64,000 nucleotides of DNA from Planctomycetota bacterium (GTDB taxonomy: Bacteria; Planctomycetota; PLA2; JAEUHO01): positions 15,089 through 79,088 of the forward strand of contig JACKGW010000014.1 of the NCBI GenBank assembly GCA_020631815.1, in the 5' to 3' direction. Shown piece after piece: positions 25,772 through 35,041 of the stretch. A program made the position numbers and the translations under genes. The notes beneath the pieces are model-generated. The model ran no database searches. It saw nothing but the letters and a program-made list of their open reading frames with translations, and had not been told where the DNA came from. Position 1 is the first letter of the stretch. Each line of letters opens with the position of its first letter.

Positions 25772-27856
25772 CTAGCGGGAAGCGGTCGTGGCCTGCGGCG
25801 CGAGGGGGGGCAGGTCGAGCAGGACGTCCGTGCTGCCTGTCGCCACGCCATCGAGCTCCGTCTCGCCGTAGGGCGAGGTGGCGCGGAGCGTCCACGAGCC
25901 GGGGGGTAGGCCTTTGATCAAGAAGCTCCCATCCCGTTGGAGCGGGGAGGCCCGCATCGCGAGGCCATCGCGTCTCGCGATGACATGGACGTAGCCCGCG
26001 TGGGCGCGCTCCGACGACCAGCCCACGAGGCGCCCACGGATGGTGCCTCCCTCCTGCGGAACCAGCTCGAAGGGGCCATCCGCGAGGTCGACGTCCTCGA
26101 GGACGGCCACGCGGCCATCGCTGGGGTCCTTGGGGCGCGCGACGATCGCTCCCCGCGGCCCGCGCGCGTGGGCGATCCGGAAGCTGCCATCCGCCTCGAT
26201 CCCGACCATGGAGCCACCCATGGCTCCGGGCCAGGAGACCCACCACGTCTGCGGGTCGGCGACACGGAGGTGGCCGCGCACTTCGACCGAGGTGGGTACG
26301 ACGAGGACGAGATCAGCGCTGGGGAGCTCGACCTCGACAGGAGACGAAGGTGGCTCCGTGCCGGGCCCCCAGCCCCGCCAAACGCGGATGCGTCCGGCGG
26401 GCAGGCCCTTCAGCACGAACTTGCCTGTCACGGCATCCGAGGTTGCCCACGAGCGAGGCACGCTTCCGTGGCCAGTGCCGGGAGACGCAGCGCAGACTTG
26501 TGCCAGTCCGACCGGTTGCCCATCCTCATCCACGACGGCCCCCTCCAGCGACAGGCCGTCTTCAAGGACGATGGTGAGCTGGCCTGGGGCTTGCGCGCGG
26601 ATCGGTCCCTGCGAGCCGGGATGACCAAGATGACGGCCAGGGAGGTCGCGAAAGACGGCTCGCACGTCGAGCGTCTCCTCGTCGTGCAGTCCCCAGATCC
26701 GCGCCGTGCCCGAGGCATCCGTCTTCGCCACTCGCAACCGCCGCCCCGAATGCACCGACTCGGAGATCAGCTCGACGCCCTTGATCGGCTCGCGGTTCGA
26801 GCCCAGGACGAGCACCTCGAGCGCGACCGTGCGCTTCATGCGCAGGGTGACGTCGCTCTGAGGCGCCTCGATCTCTGCCACGTCGACGCCGTACCAGGTG
26901 CCTTGCGGGTGCGAGGCACTCAGGGTCGCGGGTCCCGCGGGTATCCCCGAGATCACGAACTCGCCTCGAGGATCGGTGATGCTGCTCTCTCCAGGATTGG
27001 GGAGGTCCGACTGCGAGGCATGCCGGGCCGTCACCAAGATGCCAGGCAAGCCCTTTCCCCCCGGGCCGAGCACGCGGCCCTGGACCCGAGCAGCTGCCCG
27101 GAGGCGGATGGTCACTTCCGGCGCGTCACGCGCGATGCCGTGAACAGCTTGCTCGCACAGGGGGAGCGGCAAGCCGTCCGCATCTTGGGGTGACGAGGCG
27201 GTCAGCTGCGTGACGAGACCCAGACGATCGCGCGCGAGGGCGTGCAGCCCGCCGCCTACGCTCACGCGCGTTCCCTGGTAGGTCATGCCGTCGTTGCTCG
27301 TCATGACTTGCAGCGTCACTTGAGGCACGAGCTTCCCGTCGGGGTCGACGATGCGAACGAGCAGCACTTCGTCTGCGTCCGGATCGAACACGAGCAGGGC
27401 TTCCTCGCCATCCGCTTCGACGGTCCCTTCCAAGCGCACGCCGCCCAGAGTCGAGGCCTCGTACGTTCCCGGGAGCTGAGCCAGCAGGACGTCGAACACG
27501 CCCTCGGGAGAGAGGTGGACGGGTGGCAGCAGGTCCAACGAGCCTTGACGGCGGACGACGAGGGTCGCCGGCCCGAAGGGCTTTCCCGCACCGTCGACGA
27601 CGCGTCCGCGAAGTCGCCATCTCTTCCGCTTCTCGGGCTCGGTCGGCCTGGCGGCGGCACCTGGGCCCAGCCCCGGCGCGCTGATCAGGCTCGGGCTTGC
27701 TGGCGCGCTGTCAGCTGCCTGGGGATCGTGCTGCGTCGGAGAGCGAACCGTCGGCTCCTGCTTCGCCTCGTCGCGCAGCAGGAACGCGCCGACGGCAAGC
27801 GCACCGAGCACCACGGCCACCAGCGCCGTCCGTCGAGTTCGCATGTCGGTCCCCAT
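25772..27856 (-). CDS. Carboxypeptidase-regulatory-like domain protein, membrane-anchored (paralogue)
   Basis: 694 aa from ATG 27856; an ATG at 27844 with GGGGA five bases upstream is also possible and matches the start of its paralogue better. N-terminal TM anchor (ALVAVVLGALAVGAFLL), a Pro/Ala linker, then repeated CarboxypepD_reg-type beta modules (LRGRVVDGAGKPFGPATLVV, VQGRVLGPGGKGLPGILV, LEGAVVDEDGQPVGLAQV). The C-terminal region parallels the protein at 21384-23789 (HARGPRGAIVA, RVAVLEDVDLADGPF, IRGRLVGW). Likely an envelope protein. The two genes are 2 kb apart on the same strand, pointing to duplication followed by insertion or rearrangement. Confidence 0.82.
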   Translation of the reverse strand: MGTDMRTRRTALVAVVLGALAVGAFLLRDEAKQEPTVRSPTQHDPQAADSAPASPSLISAPGLGPGAAARPTEPEKRKRWRLRGRVVDGAGKPFGPATLVVRRQGSLDLLPPVHLSPEGVFDVLLAQLPGTYEASTLGGVRLEGTVEADGEEALLVFDPDADEVLLVRIVDPDGKLVPQVTLQVMTSNDGMTYQGTRVSVGGGLHALARDRLGLVTQLTASSPQDADGLPLPLCEQAVHGIARDAPEVTIRLRAAARVQGRVLGPGGKGLPGILVTARHASQSDLPNPGESSITDPRGEFVISGIPAGPATLSASHPQGTWYGVDVAEIEAPQSDVTLRMKRTVALEVLVLGSNREPIKGVELISESVHSGRRLRVAKTDASGTARIWGLHDEETLDVRAVFRDLPGRHLGHPGSQGPIRAQAPGQLTIVLEDGLSLEGAVVDEDGQPVGLAQVCAASPGTGHGSVPRSWATSDAVTGKFVLKGLPAGRIRVWRGWGPGTEPPSSPVEVELPSADLVLVVPTSVEVRGHLRVADPQTWWVSWPGAMGGSMVGIEADGSFRIAHARGPRGAIVARPKDPSDGRVAVLEDVDLADGPFELVPQEGGTIRGRLVGWSSERAHAGYVHVIARRDGLAMRASPLQRDGSFLIKGLPPGSWTLRATSPYGETELDGVATGSTDVLLDLPPLAPQATTASR

Positions 27857-27913
27857 GCCCCCAGCATGGAGATGCGGTGCAACCGGGACAAGGGCTTGGC
27901 CCGGGTCGCTGGG

Positions 27914-28396
27914 TCAGGGGAGCGCGGGGAGGTCGAGGGCCACGAGGGCCCGCGCCGTCGTCTCGCTGGCGGTGCGCTGCGACACCAGCCCCATGCCCTC
28001 GCGCACGATGGCGTCCAGCTGATCGGCGATCGTCGCCACGCCGGCCCCCGCCGCGCAGAGCCGCACCAGAGGCTCGATGTAGTGGTCGTACTCGTCGGGC
28101 GAGATGTCGGCGACACCAAGGGGGTCCCAGAGTCGGCTCAGCACATCCCGGACGCGGTCCTGCACCAGGATCCAGGTCTCGCCCCACGCATCGGTCTCGA
28201 CGTGCTCGAGCTCTCGACCCTCGATGCGGGCGACGAACCGACTGCCCGGCCTGCGCAGGGCCGACGGCAGGTGACCGATGGGCACCGCAATCACGTGGCC
28301 CTCCGCACCGACTTCGTCGCCGGGCCTGGCCAGACGGACACGCAAGAAGCCGGGACGATCCGGTCCCAGGACCTCGGCACGGCGTCGCGACCCCAT
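27914..28396 (-). CDS. Conserved hypothetical cytoplasmic protein
   Basis: 160 aa from ATG 28396 (weak ribosome site; TTG 28495 with GAGG nearby is an alternative start, but its extra 33 residues overlap a palindrome and look non-coding). The N-terminal half is beta-rich. The C-terminal half, about 85-137, reads RLWDPLGVADISPDEYD, then IADQLDAIVREGMGL. This pattern is shared by a widespread small uncharacterised family of the W-D-P-x-G-V / D-E-Y-D type. No function known. Confidence 0.6.
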   Translation of the reverse strand: MGSRRRAEVLGPDRPGFLRVRLARPGDEVGAEGHVIAVPIGHLPSALRRPGSRFVARIEGRELEHVETDAWGETWILVQDRVRDVLSRLWDPLGVADISPDEYDHYIEPLVRLCAAGAGVATIADQLDAIVREGMGLVSQRTASETTARALVALDLPALP

Positions 28397-28723
28397 CCGC
28401 CGAACTTCGCACGCGCCGCAATCCGGCGGCAAGGGCGGCGGTATCCCGCCGCATTTCGTATCCCCTGGGCAACACATTCTGCCGAATTCCGGCAAACCTC
28501 CCCGGATCGACCCCAGGTATCAGGGCTCCTCAAGGTGCCCCGCCTCCGGCGACGAAGACCCCGTATCGACTTCGATACGCATGGGGGAGCTCCGCGGTCC
28601 GGCGCCGACGTGGCCGGACGGCTGCCCAGGGCCATGCGTCCGCCCGTCGTTGACCCCCGTGATGGGCGGCTGGAGCATCAGGGGGTCCCATCGACGGCAC
28701 GCTCCGTCGAGAGGAGGTGGCCC
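28397..28723. other. Divergent intergenic control region
   Basis: This 327-bp gap separates the hypothetical at 27914-28396 from the Beta_propel gene. It is visibly less GC-biased near 28440-28500 and holds the palindrome at 28480-28494 and a short hairpin (GGCGG TATC CCGCC, around 28437-28450). No gene was recognised. Promoters for both flanking genes should lie here, but no clear -35/-10 elements could be read. Confidence 0.5.
28480..28494. promoter_or_regulatory. Perfect palindrome, candidate operator
   Basis: TGCCG AATTC CGGCA is a 5-bp perfect inverted repeat with an AT-rich centre, in the gap between two divergent genes. The form suits a dimeric repressor site, but no regulator gene is adjacent. 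Confidence 0.35.
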
Positions 28724-30943
28724 GTGAGCCGAAGCCTGCCCGCGCGCTTTGCGATCACTGCCCTGGCCTTGCTGGGCGCGGCGGCCTGTGGAGGCGGAGG
28801 CTCTTCGGGGTCGTCCCCCAAGCAGGCACGTCCCACCTCGGCCAAGCTCGTGCCCGTCGCCGACTGCGAGGCGCTGGACGCGTACTTGGTCGACGCGGGC
28901 GTCGAGCGCTTCGTGCGTCAGTGGGAGATGGGTAGCTACGGCGTGCCGCTGCCGACGGTTGCGCCGGGCGCACTGCCTCCGGACGTGGCGACCGCCGGAG
29001 AGGCGCTGGACGACGGTGTCGCACCGCCGCCTCGCGACGTCACCTCGACCAACGTGCAAGAGGCGGGCGTCGACGAGCCCGATCTCGTCAAGACCGATGG
29101 GTCCACGTTGTTCGTCGTGCGCGACAATGTCCTGCACGTCGTGAAGGCGTGGCCGGCCGACGAGACCCAGCGCCTCGCGCGGGTCGAGCTCACGGGCTCG
29201 GGCGGTGAGCTGTTCCTCGTGGGCTCGCGGCTGGTGGTCTTGACGTCGATCTACGAGGGCGGCTGGGGGCCCTCCGAGCCGGGCCTCCCCGTGCCCACGA
29301 TGGAAGACGGCAGTGCGACCTTCGCACCGCCCGAGCTCCCCGGTGACACCGCGTGGAGCGAGCCCTTCCAAGCGACGCACGTGACCGTGTTCGACGTGAG
29401 CGAGCCCTCCGCGCCGTCGGTGGAGCGGGCCTTCGACATCGAGGGCTACCGGATCGGTGCACGCTTGGTGGACGGCATCGTCTACCTCGTGTCCATGCAC
29501 GAGCCCGGCTACGGGGACCAGCAGCTGTTCGACGAGCTCGCGGCGCTGAACCTGCCGCAGGCGTGGAACCTCGGCGAGCGGCAGCGGGCGACGGCCGTGG
29601 AAGACGTACGCCGCCTCGTGCGCCCCGTGATTGCCTCGTACGTGGCCCGCGCCGGCCGCGCGCGCTTCCTGCCCGACCTCCGCGACGAAGCGGGCACGCA
29701 CACCGACGTGCTGGACTGCGCAGAGGTCTATCGCCCCGAGCGTGCGGCGGACCTCTCGCTCGTGACGCTCTTGGCGTTCGACCCTGCGAGTGACGCCGCG
29801 CCGACAGGCGAGGGTGTCATCGCCAGCGGCTGGCACGTGTACGCCTCGCGCACCTCCCTCTACCTCGCGCAGGACTCGCGCTGGTGGTGGTGGTCGGACG
29901 ACGAGCTGCGCTATGCCGAGACCCATGTGCACCAGTTCGACCTGGGCGCAGGCCATCCCACGTACGCCGCCTCGGGCAAGGTCCCCGGCTGGGTGCTCAG
30001 CTCGTTCTCCATGTCCGACCACGACGGCCACCTGCGCGTGGCCACGACGGATGCCACGTGGAACGCGTGGAGCTGGGGCGTCCTGCCCGGTGGCGAAGGC
30101 GTCGTCGCCGCACCCGCGGAGACGTTGGTGCCGCTGCAGACGGCCGAGGTGCCGCCGCCGGATGCCAACAACGTCTTCGTGCTCGATCGCGTGGATACCG
30201 ATCTCGTGATCGTCGGGGCGCTGCGCGGCCTGGCGCCCGGCGAGCAGATCCGCGCCGTGCGGTTCCTGGGCGACACTGGCTACGTGGTCACGTTCCTGCA
30301 GACCGATCCGCTGTTCACGATCGACATCTCCGTGCCCACGGCCCCGACCGTGCTTGGCGAGCTGCACATCACCGGCTTCTCGACGTACCTGCACCCGCTG
30401 GCACCCGACCACCTGATCGGCGTGGGCCGCGAGGCGACCGACACGGGCAGGGTGTTGGGGCTGCAGCTGCAGCTCTTTGACGTGGCCAACCTGGCCTCGC
30501 CGATCCGCACGCACCAAGAGCTGGTGGGCACGGGCGGCTCGTGGTCATGGAGCGAAGCCGAGCACGATCCACGGGCCTTCACGTTCCGTGACAGCGACGG
30601 CGTCTTGGCGCTGCCCGTGACGCTCGAGGAAGCCGGTGAGCTCCGCGAGGACTACCGCCACTTCTCAGGTCTGATCGTGTACCGCGTCACGCCGCTGGGT
30701 GGCTTCGAAGAGCTGGGGCGCGTGTCGCACGCGGCCATGGCGCATGACACGTGGTGCGAGCCCGGTGGGGCGGGTGATCCGGGCCTCGGTCTGCCGTGCG
30801 ACGACGGCTTCGCCGCCTGGTTCGCCTCCATGCGCCGCTCGGTCTTCTTCGACGACGTGCTCTACGCGATCTCCGACGTGGGTCTCACCGTGTCCACGCT
30901 CGGCGCGCTGGACCAGCCGCTGGTGACGCTCCCGCTGGACTGA
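28724..30943 (+). CDS. Beta-propeller domain (Beta_propel, PF09826-like) lipoprotein
   Basis: 739 aa from GTG 28724, three bases after GAGGAGGTGG, an excellent ribosome site. The lipoprotein signal ends at a lipobox Cys in LLGAAAC and is followed by Gly/Ser. The family hallmark is plain: S-T-N-V-Q-E-A-G-V-D-E-P-D-L-V-K-T-D-G at about 109-127. A large beta-propeller follows with W/F-x-x-D strands (HVTVFDVSEPSAPSVERAF, LFTIDISVPTAPTVLGEL). These proteins are secreted or surface-attached and occur in archaea and bacteria with no settled function. Convergent with the large kinase gene, 8 bp between stops. Confidence 0.88.
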   Translation: MSRSLPARFAITALALLGAAACGGGGSSGSSPKQARPTSAKLVPVADCEALDAYLVDAGVERFVRQWEMGSYGVPLPTVAPGALPPDVATAGEALDDGVAPPPRDVTSTNVQEAGVDEPDLVKTDGSTLFVVRDNVLHVVKAWPADETQRLARVELTGSGGELFLVGSRLVVLTSIYEGGWGPSEPGLPVPTMEDGSATFAPPELPGDTAWSEPFQATHVTVFDVSEPSAPSVERAFDIEGYRIGARLVDGIVYLVSMHEPGYGDQQLFDELAALNLPQAWNLGERQRATAVEDVRRLVRPVIASYVARAGRARFLPDLRDEAGTHTDVLDCAEVYRPERAADLSLVTLLAFDPASDAAPTGEGVIASGWHVYASRTSLYLAQDSRWWWWSDDELRYAETHVHQFDLGAGHPTYAASGKVPGWVLSSFSMSDHDGHLRVATTDATWNAWSWGVLPGGEGVVAAPAETLVPLQTAEVPPPDANNVFVLDRVDTDLVIVGALRGLAPGEQIRAVRFLGDTGYVVTFLQTDPLFTIDISVPTAPTVLGELHITGFSTYLHPLAPDHLIGVGREATDTGRVLGLQLQLFDVANLASPIRTHQELVGTGGSWSWSEAEHDPRAFTFRDSDGVLALPVTLEEAGELREDYRHFSGLIVYRVTPLGGFEELGRVSHAAMAHDTWCEPGGAGDPGLGLPCDDGFAAWFASMRRSVFFDDVLYAISDVGLTVSTLGALDQPLVTLPLD

Positions 30944-30951
30944 GCGAACGC

Positions 30952-33900
30952 CTACTCCCCGCGCTGGATGGCGCGAAGGGCCTCGAACCGCGGCGAGGCG
31001 TGGAGGCTGGCGAATGCCGGCTCGTTGGCGAGGTCACGGGCCCCGACGAGCACGAACCACCCCTGTCGCGCCGCAAGCTCGAGCGCGTCCAGCGCCTCGT
31101 CGGGGTGGCCGGACAGGGCCAGAGCACGGGCCCGCGCATGGGCAAGGCGCGACCAATCTGGCCGGAGCCGGGCGGCGTCGTCCAGGAACCCCAAAGCCGT
31201 CTCGAAGCGGCCCTCGGCCAGGGCCGCCTCGGCAGCAGCCAAGGCCGCGTGGGAATCGGCGTGCGGATCCAGGCGCACGTCGCCTCCCGCCGCGCGCTGG
31301 ATGCCGGTCGGCATGTCGACGAACCCGCGAGCGCGCACCTCGCGGGCCTGTGCCGCGGCATCCATCTGCCAAGTACGGATGGTCCCGTCTTGGCCAACCG
31401 TGACGAACTGCGGGGCCGCGCCGTCGAATCGCACCGTCTGGAGATTCTCGTCCCGGGGTAGCGTCGCGATGAGGGGCATCTGTGGGGCTTGGCGTGCGTC
31501 GATGAGGTAGATGCTGGTCGACAGGAACGACATCCAGCTGCCGTCGAAGCTGGCATCGATCGTGTTGCCGCGCATGGACAGTCCGGCTGCCATGGCCAGC
31601 TGGCGACCGGTCGTGGGGTCCCACACGCGCACGCTCGTGTCGCGCGCCGTCGTTGCCACGCGGCCGTCGGGCAGCCAGATGGCATGGAGCGTGAAGCCCA
31701 CATGGCCTCGCAGCTCTTGCTCGAGCGCGCCGGAGGTCGCGCTGTAGATGGCGACGAGAGCCAAGGGGCCATGCGTGACCATGACGTGTTGGCCGTCGGG
31801 TGACCACACGGGCCGGCCAACGGGTCGTCCCTGCGTGGCCAGCGCACAGACGCGTTCCCCCGTGGACGTGTCGATCACCTGCGGCGGCTTGGTCAGGAAG
31901 ACGACGCGCGTCCCGTCGGAGGAGAGGGCGGCACCGATCTCGGCTGGCACTCCGGTCGCCACGGCAGGCAGGGGCCCCGCGAGGCGGGATCCATCCCGCG
32001 CGTTGAGCTCCAGCACCTGTGCGCCCTCCAGCGCGAGCACGAAGCGCTGGGTCGACGCCCGATACACCGCGTCCCGAACGGCCGTGCCCGGCGGCACGGA
32101 AGCGGTCCATGCGGTCGCGCCGGTCGCGGCGTCGACCCACGCCAGGGAGTCGCCCTCCTCCTTGCTTCCGCTTCGCACCACGAGAGCCCGGGCGGCATCC
32201 GACGTCCGGAGCAGCTCGCGCCACCCTGCGCGGCGCATGGCCACCAAGCCGCGCATCTCACCGGGGAGCACAGCCCGCCAGAGACGGACCACGCGGTCGT
32301 CGTTGAGCGTCACGATGAGACGCCCGTCGGCCGAGAACGAGGCGCCGTTCAGATTGTAGTGATGACCCCGAAGCGGGTAGGCCTCACGACCGTTCGCCAG
32401 ATGAATGACGCGTGCGTCTTCGTTGCCCCCCGCCACGAGCTGCGTGTCGTCTGGGCTGAAGGCGAGCGGTCGGTCTCCTCGCTCCCAGGGAAGGGGCGCG
32501 CCGCGCTCGAACTGCGTGGCGCCATCCGCGCGCGCGAACGGGACCAGCCGCTGCTGTGGGCGCCCCAGATCGTCGCTCGAGTCGACCACGCAGACGAAGA
32601 GGCGACCATCGGACGCCAGAAGGCATGGCCCATCGCCCTCGGACGGCGCGCGCAACGACTGCAGCACGGCGCCGGTCTCGAACGCGAGCGAGCGAACGCC
32701 CTCGCCGGGTAGGCCGAGGATCAGCGCGTGCGCCTGCGGGTCCACGGCCACATAGGCGTGGGGGCCCTTGTGCACTTCGCGGCGCCCGCCGAGGGGGAGC
32801 GACCAGCGCACCGTGCGCTGCTCGGCGTCGATCCGGTGCACCGCACCTGCAGGATCCAGCACGACGACGTTCGGTGATCCTGCATGCGGCTGGGCGATGC
32901 GCGGCGTGAACCGCTGCGCCGTTGCGGCCGGCAACAGGGTCGCCCGCTCGCTCCCGTTCGCAGCGTCGTACAAGGCCGCGGCGCCCGAGGCGCGTACGGC
33001 AAGCAGCTCGTCGGAAGCCGTCCAGGCCAGGTCCACGACGGGCATCCCCCCGCTGGCGGCCGGCACCGTCGTCAGGGCGTCGCCAGAGCCGAGGTCCCAC
33101 ACGATCACCGTGCCGTCGGCGTAGCCCACCGCGGCGCGCCGATCCGCCGGGTCCAGCGCGAAGGCCGACACCGCGTCGTGGGCGGTATCGAGCCAATGGA
33201 CGGCGCGGCCGGACACCGTGTCCCACACCACCACCAGGCCCGTGCTGTCGGCCGTCACCAAGCGATCGTGGCCCGCGAAGCCCCCGTGGGTGACGTAGCC
33301 CTCGTGGCCGACGAGGTGGTCGCGGAGACGGTGGTCACGCAGCGCGCCGTACAGGGCGTTGGTGCTCTCCTCTCCCGGTACCAGCTCGGCGGCCCGCAGC
33401 GCCAGCTCGAGGGCCTGGGCCGGGTTGCGCTCCTGCGCGAGCTCGGCCATGGCGGCCAAGCGCAGGCCTTCGGCTCGCGTTCGCTCGGCCTCCGCGACGT
33501 CGCGCTCCATCCCGATGCGCACGGCCGCCGTCCTTTGCTGCCACACGAACGCGGAGATCCCTCCCGCAACCACGAGGACGCCCGAGAGGATTCCGGCCGC
33601 GGCCGCCTTGTTGCGCCGCACCCACTTGCGCAGCTCGATCCAGACACCGGTCTTGTGGCTGCGGACGACGCGCCCGTCCACGTACGCCTGGATCTCCCCG
33701 GCGAGCTCCTGCGCCGACGCGAATCGTTGATCGGGGTCGTGGGCCATCGCCCGTTCGATGACCGATACCAGCTCCGGTGGTGTGCCCGGTGCGAGCTCGA
33801 CAAGCGGCGTAGGGCGTCCCGTCCGATAGCGCGTCAGTACGGAGCCTACGGCGCGCCCCTCGGGCCCGTCGCAGTAGGGCGCTTGGCCGGCGAACAGCTC

Positions 33901-34881
33901 GTAGAGCATGGCGCCGAGCGACCACAAGTCCGATCGCTCGTCGAGGTGCTCCAGGTCGCCACGGGCTTGCTCGGGCGGCATGTACCCGAGCGTTCCGACC
34001 ACGTCGCCGTCCAGCGTCAGCGCGACTTCGTGGTGGAGGCGGGCCAGCTCGGCCTGATCCGTGAGTACCACGCTGCGCGGCGCGCCTCGAGGGGCTCCCT
34101 TGTCCGGTTCCGGCTCGCGGGAGGCCGGCGCATCGCCCCTCACCTTGGCCAAGCCCCAGTCCATCACGAACACCTCGCCGTACGTACCGACCATCACGTT
34201 GGCGGGCTTCAGGTCGCGATGGATGACGCCCTTGCCGTGCGCGTACGCCAGGGTCTCGCAGATCTTGAGAAAGGTGTGCAGCGCCCGTCCGAGAGTCCAG
34301 CCGCTTCGGCCTTCTCGCACGAGGTCGAAGACCTCGGCGAGCGTGCGCCCGCGCACGCGCTTCATCGTGAAGTAGACGTGCCCTTCGTCGTCTACCCCCA
34401 GCTCGTGGACGGGGACGACGCCCGAGTGGTCCAGCTGCGCCGTGACCTGGGCCTCCTCCATGAGTCGTCGGACGAGCATCGGTAGGCGCTCGACAGGCGT
34501 GGCCGTGGTGGGCGTCGCCTGCGTGCCGGGGACGGTGTCGCTCACGACCTTCTTCACGGCGAGGTCGCGCCGGAGGATCTCGTCGCGCGCGGCGAACACC
34601 ACGCCCATGCCGCCGCGGGCGATCTCCCCCTGGATCGTGTGCCGCGCGTGCTCCGGATCCGTCAGCGTGTCCAGGCCTACGACGGACCGAGACGCCTGCT
34701 CGAGGGTCGATCCCGTCGAGGCCTCGGGCGGGGCGCGCAGGGACGCGGCCAGGTGAGCGTGGATGGCTGCAAGGGCCAGGGCCTGCTCGGGCAGCTGCGC
34801 CTGGTAGGTCGCCACCGCCGCCAGCTGGCCAGCATCGCGGTCCATGCGCATCTGCTCGGCGATTTCGGGCAAGGACGGCAC
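30952..34881 (-). CDS. Transmembrane Ser/Thr kinase with WD40-like sensor domain
   Basis: 1309 aa from GTG 34881 (ATGs at residues 11 and 13 are alternatives). Order: an N-terminal helical region; kinase domain about 84-405 with glycine loop GEIARGGMGVV, Lys110 in LAVKK, catalytic HRDLKPAN (Asp223) and DWG 241-243 instead of DFG, as is typical of planctomycete and some other bacterial kinases; activation segment with TLGYMPPEQARGD; a TM helix (ILSGVLVVAGGISAFVW); then about 750 residues of WD40-like beta-propeller repeats (VVWDTVSG, VIVWDLGSG, VRLWRAVLPG, VRVWDPTTG). A short TPR-like tail closes the protein (ALGFLDDAARLRPDWSRLAHA). The topology puts the propeller outside the membrane. It would sense a signal and phosphorylate cytoplasmic proteins; substrates unknown. 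Divergent from the gene at 35042 across 160 bp. Confidence 0.9.
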   Translation of the reverse strand: MPSLPEIAEQMRMDRDAGQLAAVATYQAQLPEQALALAAIHAHLAASLRAPPEASTGSTLEQASRSVVGLDTLTDPEHARHTIQGEIARGGMGVVFAARDEILRRDLAVKKVVSDTVPGTQATPTTATPVERLPMLVRRLMEEAQVTAQLDHSGVVPVHELGVDDEGHVYFTMKRVRGRTLAEVFDLVREGRSGWTLGRALHTFLKICETLAYAHGKGVIHRDLKPANVMVGTYGEVFVMDWGLAKVRGDAPASREPEPDKGAPRGAPRSVVLTDQAELARLHHEVALTLDGDVVGTLGYMPPEQARGDLEHLDERSDLWSLGAMLYELFAGQAPYCDGPEGRAVGSVLTRYRTGRPTPLVELAPGTPPELVSVIERAMAHDPDQRFASAQELAGEIQAYVDGRVVRSHKTGVWIELRKWVRRNKAAAAGILSGVLVVAGGISAFVWQQRTAAVRIGMERDVAEAERTRAEGLRLAAMAELAQERNPAQALELALRAAELVPGEESTNALYGALRDHRLRDHLVGHEGYVTHGGFAGHDRLVTADSTGLVVVWDTVSGRAVHWLDTAHDAVSAFALDPADRRAAVGYADGTVIVWDLGSGDALTTVPAASGGMPVVDLAWTASDELLAVRASGAAALYDAANGSERATLLPAATAQRFTPRIAQPHAGSPNVVVLDPAGAVHRIDAEQRTVRWSLPLGGRREVHKGPHAYVAVDPQAHALILGLPGEGVRSLAFETGAVLQSLRAPSEGDGPCLLASDGRLFVCVVDSSDDLGRPQQRLVPFARADGATQFERGAPLPWERGDRPLAFSPDDTQLVAGGNEDARVIHLANGREAYPLRGHHYNLNGASFSADGRLIVTLNDDRVVRLWRAVLPGEMRGLVAMRRAGWRELLRTSDAARALVVRSGSKEEGDSLAWVDAATGATAWTASVPPGTAVRDAVYRASTQRFVLALEGAQVLELNARDGSRLAGPLPAVATGVPAEIGAALSSDGTRVVFLTKPPQVIDTSTGERVCALATQGRPVGRPVWSPDGQHVMVTHGPLALVAIYSATSGALEQELRGHVGFTLHAIWLPDGRVATTARDTSVRVWDPTTGRQLAMAAGLSMRGNTIDASFDGSWMSFLSTSIYLIDARQAPQMPLIATLPRDENLQTVRFDGAAPQFVTVGQDGTIRTWQMDAAAQAREVRARGFVDMPTGIQRAAGGDVRLDPHADSHAALAAAEAALAEGRFETALGFLDDAARLRPDWSRLAHARARALALSGHPDEALDALELAARQGWFVLVGARDLANEPAFASLHASPRFEALRAIQRGE

Positions 34882-35041
34882 GCGGTGGTTCCCAGCTGGT
34901 CCGGCGAGCGTACGGCAACTCGGGACGCCGCGACGTCGATCCCGTCGGCAGGCCTTCGGACGGGTCCGTCCGACGTGCCTCGCCAGCCGCGGGAGAGGGG
35001 CGCCAGGGTGCGCTCCGCCGCCGACGTACCATCACGGCGCC

